The notes beneath the pieces were generated by a model. The model saw only the letters and a list, made by a program, of their open reading frames with translations. It was not told the origin of the DNA and ran no database searches. DNA of 8,873 nucleotides, taken from CALAED01 sp937891035. Lineage in GTDB: Bacteria > Actinomycetota > Actinomycetes > Streptosporangiales > Streptosporangiaceae. The translations under genes were made by a program, and so were the position numbers. The DNA is taken from NCBI GenBank assembly GCA_035642125.1, contig DASQSZ010000141.1:1-8873 (forward strand). The letters run 5' to 3'. Shown here piece after piece: positions 5,744 through 8,873 of the stretch (positions are counted from its first letter, which is position 1; each line of letters starts with the position of its first letter).

Positions 5744-6472
5744 ATGCAATCACGTATCGTTCGGGGGCTGGTTGCTGCGGCGGCGGCCCCACTCGTATTA
5801 CTCGCCGGAGCGTGCGGAGACTCCCGCTCCACAACGGCGGCGCCCACCAAGCCGGTGTCTACCGCCCTCACGGCAAAGTCCGGTCAGGAGATCCTGGCCG
5901 CAGCGCGGGACGCTCTCGCCACCGCGAAATCGGTGCGCCTCAAGGGGGTCATCGCCGACAAGGGCCAACGGATCACCATGGATCTTCGCATCGGCTCGCA
6001 GACCGCCGCGGGGACCATGAAGGTTCCGGTGCAGCAAAAGGGCAAGCCGCTTTCGGCGCAGATCAAATATGTCAAGGGCAAGCTCTATATCCGCAGCCCG
6101 CAGATGATGCGTTCACTCGGCGGCGCGCAGGCGGCCGGCCTGATCGGCGATCGTTGGTTCTACTCGTCGAAGGACACGCTGGCCGGCCCGTTCGAGGAAT
6201 TCATCGATTTGAAGAAATTCTCGGGTGTCTTTACGGCGCACGGGGGCAACGTTCTCAAGGGTGAGACAAAGACCATCAACGGACTCCCCGCGATAGCGCT
6301 GACCGACTCTGAGGGCGGCGTGCTGTATGTCGCCACGACAGGAAAGCCCTACCCCCTCAGGCTGGCGCCCGGCACCGCAAGTGCGGAAAAGCTCGACCTC
6401 CTCGAATACGATGCGCCGCTCGCGGCAACCGCCCCGAAGGACGCGATAAACATCGACAATCCGAAGTTCTGA
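5744..6472 (+). CDS. Lipoprotein, LppX/LprG-like fold suspected
   Basis: The product has 242 residues. It begins with a basic n-region (MQSRIVRG), a hydrophobic Ala/Leu stretch and a relaxed lipobox LAGAC ending at Cys24, so it should be lipid-anchored on the outer face of the membrane. A Ser/Thr/Pro-rich linker follows (about 26-45). The body alternates strands, with KSVRLKGVI (about 62-70), KYVKGKLYIRS (about 108-118), an NGLPAIALTDSEGGVLYVATTGKPYPLRL region (about 181-209) and APKDAINIDNPKF at the C terminus. This layout resembles actinobacterial LppX/LprAFG lipoproteins, whose mycobacterial members carry lipids in a half-barrel. Ligand here is unknown. An in-frame ATG at 5726 would add six residues. 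Neither start has a clear Shine-Dalgarno; I prefer 5744 because its signal peptide is more compact. A hairpin terminator follows 19 bases after the stop. Confidence 0.8.
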   Translation: MQSRIVRGLVAAAAAPLVLLAGACGDSRSTTAAPTKPVSTALTAKSGQEILAAARDALATAKSVRLKGVIADKGQRITMDLRIGSQTAAGTMKVPVQQKGKPLSAQIKYVKGKLYIRSPQMMRSLGGAQAAGLIGDRWFYSSKDTLAGPFEEFIDLKKFSGVFTAHGGNVLKGETKTINGLPAIALTDSEGGVLYVATTGKPYPLRLAPGTASAEKLDLLEYDAPLAATAPKDAINIDNPKF

Positions 6473-6490
6473 GGAGTCGAGCGGAACTAT

Positions 6491-6535
6491 CGGCCCAGCC
6501 ACCTCATCGCCGACGAGGGTCAGGTGGCTGGGTCG
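6491..6535. terminator. Strong hairpin terminator between convergent genes
   Basis: CCCAGCCACCT (6494-6504) pairs perfectly with AGGTGGCTGGG (6522-6532). One G-T and two further G-C pairs extend it to a 14-bp stem around a 17-base loop. There is no T-tract, as is common in actinomycetes. It lies 19 bases after the lipoprotein stop and also downstream of the minus-strand SDR unit, so it may serve both directions. Confidence 0.75.
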
Positions 6536-6536
6536 T

Positions 6537-6677
6537 GCACCTTGCGGCGATGAGGGCGTGGATCGCGGCCTGTTGCTCGCCGGCGAAGGCGCGTTTGGGA
6601 AGGACGGCCGTGAGCTGTCTGAGGATGCGTTCGATGCATCAGTGTGAGGGGCTTTCAGTGACGGCTTCATCGAACAT
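6537..6677 (-). pseudogene. Short broken coding remnant downstream of the SDR
   Basis: Seven bases after the SDR stop, the minus strand has an ATG at 6677 opening MFDEAVTESPSH. It then meets a TGA (6641-6639) and continues in the same frame with CIERILRQLTAVLPKRAFAGE and QQAAIHALIAARC. The second part looks like amphipathic helix with actinobacterial codon use, as if one codon of a real gene had become a stop. The piece reaches the terminator hairpin within about 45 codons after the stop. I do not recognise the family. It may equally be non-coding, so confidence is low. Confidence 0.25.
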
Positions 6678-6684
6678 GCCCGGA

Positions 6685-7467
6685 TCACATCGCCCAGCGG
6701 CGGAATCCGCCTTCGCTGTTGATGACCTGGCCGGTGATCCAGGCGCTGTCGTCGGAGGCCAGCCAGCGGACCAGCCGGGCCACGTCGGCCGGGCGTCCCC
6801 ACCGCCCCGCGGGCAGGGCGCGCGCCACGGAGGCCGTCAGTTCGGGGTCGGCCCAGCCGGTGTCCACCGGTCCGGGATTGACCGCGTTCACGGTGATGCC
6901 GCGGTCGGCGAGCGCGTCGGCCAAACTGAGCGTCATCTGATGGATGGCGCCCTTGCTTATGGCGTACGGTAGCTCGCTGCTCATCGGCCCCAGATGCTGT
7001 CCCGAGGTGAACAAGATGACCCGGCCGCCGGGGCGCGTGTCGTCGTGGGCGGCGGCGTACGCCTGGGTCAGCAACGCGCTGGCGCGGGCGTTGACGGCCC
7101 AGGTCAGGTCCAGTTCCGCCACGGTCAGCTCGGTCAGATCTTGGTTGGAGCTGCGGGCGTGGTTGGCCACCACGATGTCGACCGCGCCGAACGCCCGCAC
7201 AGCGTGCCGTACGACCTCGGCGGGCGTGTCCGGGGCGGCGAAGTCGGCCGCCACATGGGCCAGCCGCGGCCCGGCCCCGCCCAGCTCCTCGATCACCCCG
7301 TCCGGGCCGGCCGGGTCGGCGCCCCACGGCTGAGCCGCGTCGTGCGGCGCCCACGAGTGCCCAAGCACCCGCGCCCCGGCCGCCAGCAGCTCCCGCGCCA
7401 CCGCGAACCCGATGCCCGCCCGCCGGCTCACGCCGGTCACGATCGCGACCCGCCCATCAAGCGACAT
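6685..7467 (-). CDS. Short-chain dehydrogenase/reductase (classical SDR)
   Basis: This 260-residue protein is a complete classical SDR. The Rossmann nucleotide-binding motif is TGVSRRAGIG (11-20), with the longer spacing seen in some FabG-like reductases. VVANHA (99-104) stands where the family has NNAG. The catalytic tetrad is visible: Asn126 (AVNAR), Ser155 (FTSGQ), Tyr168 and Lys172 (YAISK). NAVNPGPVDTGW (194-205) and ITGQVINSEGGF (244-255) are the usual cofactor-loop and C-terminal motifs. It should interconvert an alcohol and a ketone with NAD(P)H; which cofactor and substrate cannot be told. The ATG at 7467 has GGAAGG seven bases upstream. It begins 19 bp after the stop of the secreted LamG/CBM protein on the same strand, so co-transcription is likely, although a cytosolic reductase and an exported protein make an uncertain functional pair. 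Confidence 0.92.
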   Translation of the reverse strand: MSLDGRVAIVTGVSRRAGIGFAVARELLAAGARVLGHSWAPHDAAQPWGADPAGPDGVIEELGGAGPRLAHVAADFAAPDTPAEVVRHAVRAFGAVDIVVANHARSSNQDLTELTVAELDLTWAVNARASALLTQAYAAAHDDTRPGGRVILFTSGQHLGPMSSELPYAISKGAIHQMTLSLADALADRGITVNAVNPGPVDTGWADPELTASVARALPAGRWGRPADVARLVRWLASDDSAWITGQVINSEGGFRRWAM

Positions 7468-7486
7468 AGGCGCACCTTCCTAATGC

Positions 7487-8873
7487 CTAATGTGCGAGCT
7501 CGACGTCCACGTGGTCGAGGTCCACGGTGCCCGGCTGGACACCACCGGGAAAACCGGGATCGCCCTTGGCGAGGGTGAGGGTCGACACCCCGGCGGGGAG
7601 CCGGACGGTCACGGTCGTCTGACGGATCATCTCCCTGAATTGGGTCGGGTCGTAGGAGACGACTTGCCACGGCCCGTCGTTCACCCGCAGGATCTGGCCG
7701 GCCTTGGTCTGCGCACGCCGCTCGGCTTCGCCGCCGGCGGTGGAGTACCCGATCGTCAGCCGGTAGGTCCCGGCGGCCGGCACCCTCACCGGAAGACGCA
7801 GGTTGCTGGTCGGCTGGCTGAAGTCACGGACGTAGGCGTCGTTCGAGAAGTAGTTCGCGAAGAAGTTGCCCTCGTCCATGTTCACGTTCACCAGGTTCGC
7901 GCCCGACCATTGCCCGCTTTCCGCCTGCAGGCGGATCCGGAACGGCGTGACGTCGATGTGGTCAAGGCCCAGCGCACGGGATCCGCGCCCGAGCTTGATC
8001 GTGTTGTCGCCCTTTCTCAAGACGACGGACGTGCGGTGCGTCGTGAAGGGCGCGGCCGCCGTGCTCGGCTCATAGGAGACCTCGCGTTCGGCGCCGTTGA
8101 CGACGAGCGCGCCCGTCGCCGGCGCGCCGGCGACGTTCGTGTAGCGGATGTCCAGGTCGTACGCGCCCGCCACGGGGGCGGTGACGGTGAAGGCGAGTTC
8201 CCCGCCGCCGCGCGCCTGCGACGGCACGTAACGGTTGCCGGACGCCAGCGGGTGTGCCGCGAGCCGGCGGTCTGTCCCGGCGACGGCGGCTTCCGCCTCA
8301 TGGCGCCGGACCGGCCCGGGGAAGGCCGGCGCGGGCCGCGCCGGCCGGACCACGACCAGATAGGCGTCGGAGTCGTTGATCCCGGCGACCGGAACGGAGA
8401 TCGCGCCGTCGCGTACCGGATAGTCGCCGGCGAACAGCGCGACCGGCCCGCGTGAGACGCCGTCGGTGCCCGTCCATTCGGTGGTGAAGACCTGCACGTT
8501 GGCCTTGTCACCGAAACCGCGCAGCGCGCGCAGCCCGCCGACCTTGAGCTGGATGTCTCCCCTGCCGCCGCCGAAGACGACCCGTACCGTGTTCGCGGCC
8601 CGGTCGGTCGCGGCGAACCCGTCCAGGGCCGGCAGGTGCTCGACGCCGTCGATCCGGGTGACCACGGTGCCGTCGCGCTGGTCGCCGGAGGAGTCGGCGA
8701 CGGTGGTGCCGCCCGCCTCGTCGAACCGGTACCAGGCGGTGTCGCCGCCGCCCAGGTCGGCGCCACCGCCGGGGGCGGCCAGCAACCGCTGGATCTGCGC
8801 CGGGTCGAGCGCCCGTGAGTAGATCTGGAAATCGTCCACCGCCCCGTCCAGCGGCGGGTCGGGGAACTGCGAG
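7487..8873 (-). CDS. Secreted LamG/CBM multidomain protein, C-terminal part (cut by window edge)
   Basis: The frame is open to the right edge, leaving 461 visible residues; the true start and any catalytic domain are outside. Residues 1-34 are the end of a LamG (concanavalin-like) domain (LDGAVDDFQIYSRALDPAQ). At about 45-71 a second LamG appears to begin (AWYRFDEAGGTTVADSSG) but stops after one strand pair. Residues about 95-175 form a beta-rich module (VRVVFGGGRGD, TEWTGTDGVSRGP, INDSDAYLVVVRP) like C-terminal modules of some actinobacterial glycoside hydrolases. Then come two CBM6/35-like jelly-roll domains, about 190-311 (HEAEAAVAG to GLDHIDVTPF) and 312-461 (IRLQAESGQWSG to VDLDHVDVEL). 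The whole suggests a secreted polysaccharide-binding enzyme; enzyme family cannot be assigned. Repeated domain ends (LDHIDV, LDHVDV) show module duplication. The SDR starts 19 bp downstream. Confidence 0.85.
   Translation of the reverse strand, partial: SQFPDPPLDGAVDDFQIYSRALDPAQIQRLLAAPGGGADLGGGDTAWYRFDEAGGTTVADSSGDQRDGTVVTRIDGVEHLPALDGFAATDRAANTVRVVFGGGRGDIQLKVGGLRALRGFGDKANVQVFTTEWTGTDGVSRGPVALFAGDYPVRDGAISVPVAGINDSDAYLVVVRPARPAPAFPGPVRRHEAEAAVAGTDRRLAAHPLASGNRYVPSQARGGGELAFTVTAPVAGAYDLDIRYTNVAGAPATGALVVNGAEREVSYEPSTAAAPFTTHRTSVVLRKGDNTIKLGRGSRALGLDHIDVTPFRIRLQAESGQWSGANLVNVNMDEGNFFANYFSNDAYVRDFSQPTSNLRLPVRVPAAGTYRLTIGYSTAGGEAERRAQTKAGQILRVNDGPWQVVSYDPTQFREMIRQTTVTVRLPAGVSTLTLAKGDPGFPGGVQPGTVDLDHVDVELAH

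Noticed and set aside
6113..7354. Minus-strand open frame of 413 codons overlapping the SDR and the lipoprotein 3' end
   Set aside because: It is out of frame with the well-marked SDR and antisense to the lipoprotein, and its sequence is low-complexity Gly/Arg.

Overview
The window looks like chromosomal DNA from a high-GC actinomycete. Coding sequence is strongly GC-biased at third positions. Several families are typical of Streptomycetes, Micromonosporaceae and Streptosporangiales: a DUF574-type SAM methyltransferase, a CYP105/107-like P450, multidomain secreted sugar-binding proteins and an LppX/LprG-like lipoprotein. Genus cannot be decided from the sequence alone.

Layout. (1) Positions 1-1470, minus strand: a SAM-dependent methyltransferase (1470-658) whose stop overlaps the start of a cytochrome P450 (658 leftward). 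The P450 leaves the window before its I-helix and haem-Cys region. This is a tightly coupled two-gene tailoring unit. (2) 1471-2004: a gene-free divergent region with two CGATATCG palindromes exactly 21 bp apart and a GC-rich inverted repeat. (3) 2005-2463, plus strand: a 152-aa protein that I read as a divergent stand-alone CheD-like glutamine deamidase, with Thr26/Cys32/His49 at CheD catalytic spacing. (4) 2472-5120, minus strand, convergent with gene 3 and only 8 bp away: a large secreted glucose/sorbosone-dehydrogenase-type beta-propeller with PKD, Ig-like, InlB-like and C-terminal F5/8C (CBM32-like) modules. (5) 5121-5743: an AT-rich promoter-like island, then a frameshifted remnant of a Ser/Thr kinase N-lobe. 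(6) 5744-6472, plus strand: a lipoprotein with an LppX/LprG-like body, followed by a strong hairpin terminator. (7) 6537-6677, minus strand: a short broken coding remnant. (8) 7467-6685, minus strand: a classical short-chain dehydrogenase/reductase, 19 bp downstream of (9), the C-terminal 461 residues of a secreted LamG/CBM-type protein that enters from the right edge.

How they may work together. The two large minus-strand proteins both look like extracellular carbohydrate-acting factors, and the SDR may be co-transcribed with the right-hand one. The methyltransferase and P450 look like a separate modifying pair. No single pathway joins the whole window. The most unusual item is the orphan CheD-like protein. 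No tRNA, rRNA, CRISPR array or intact mobile element was seen.
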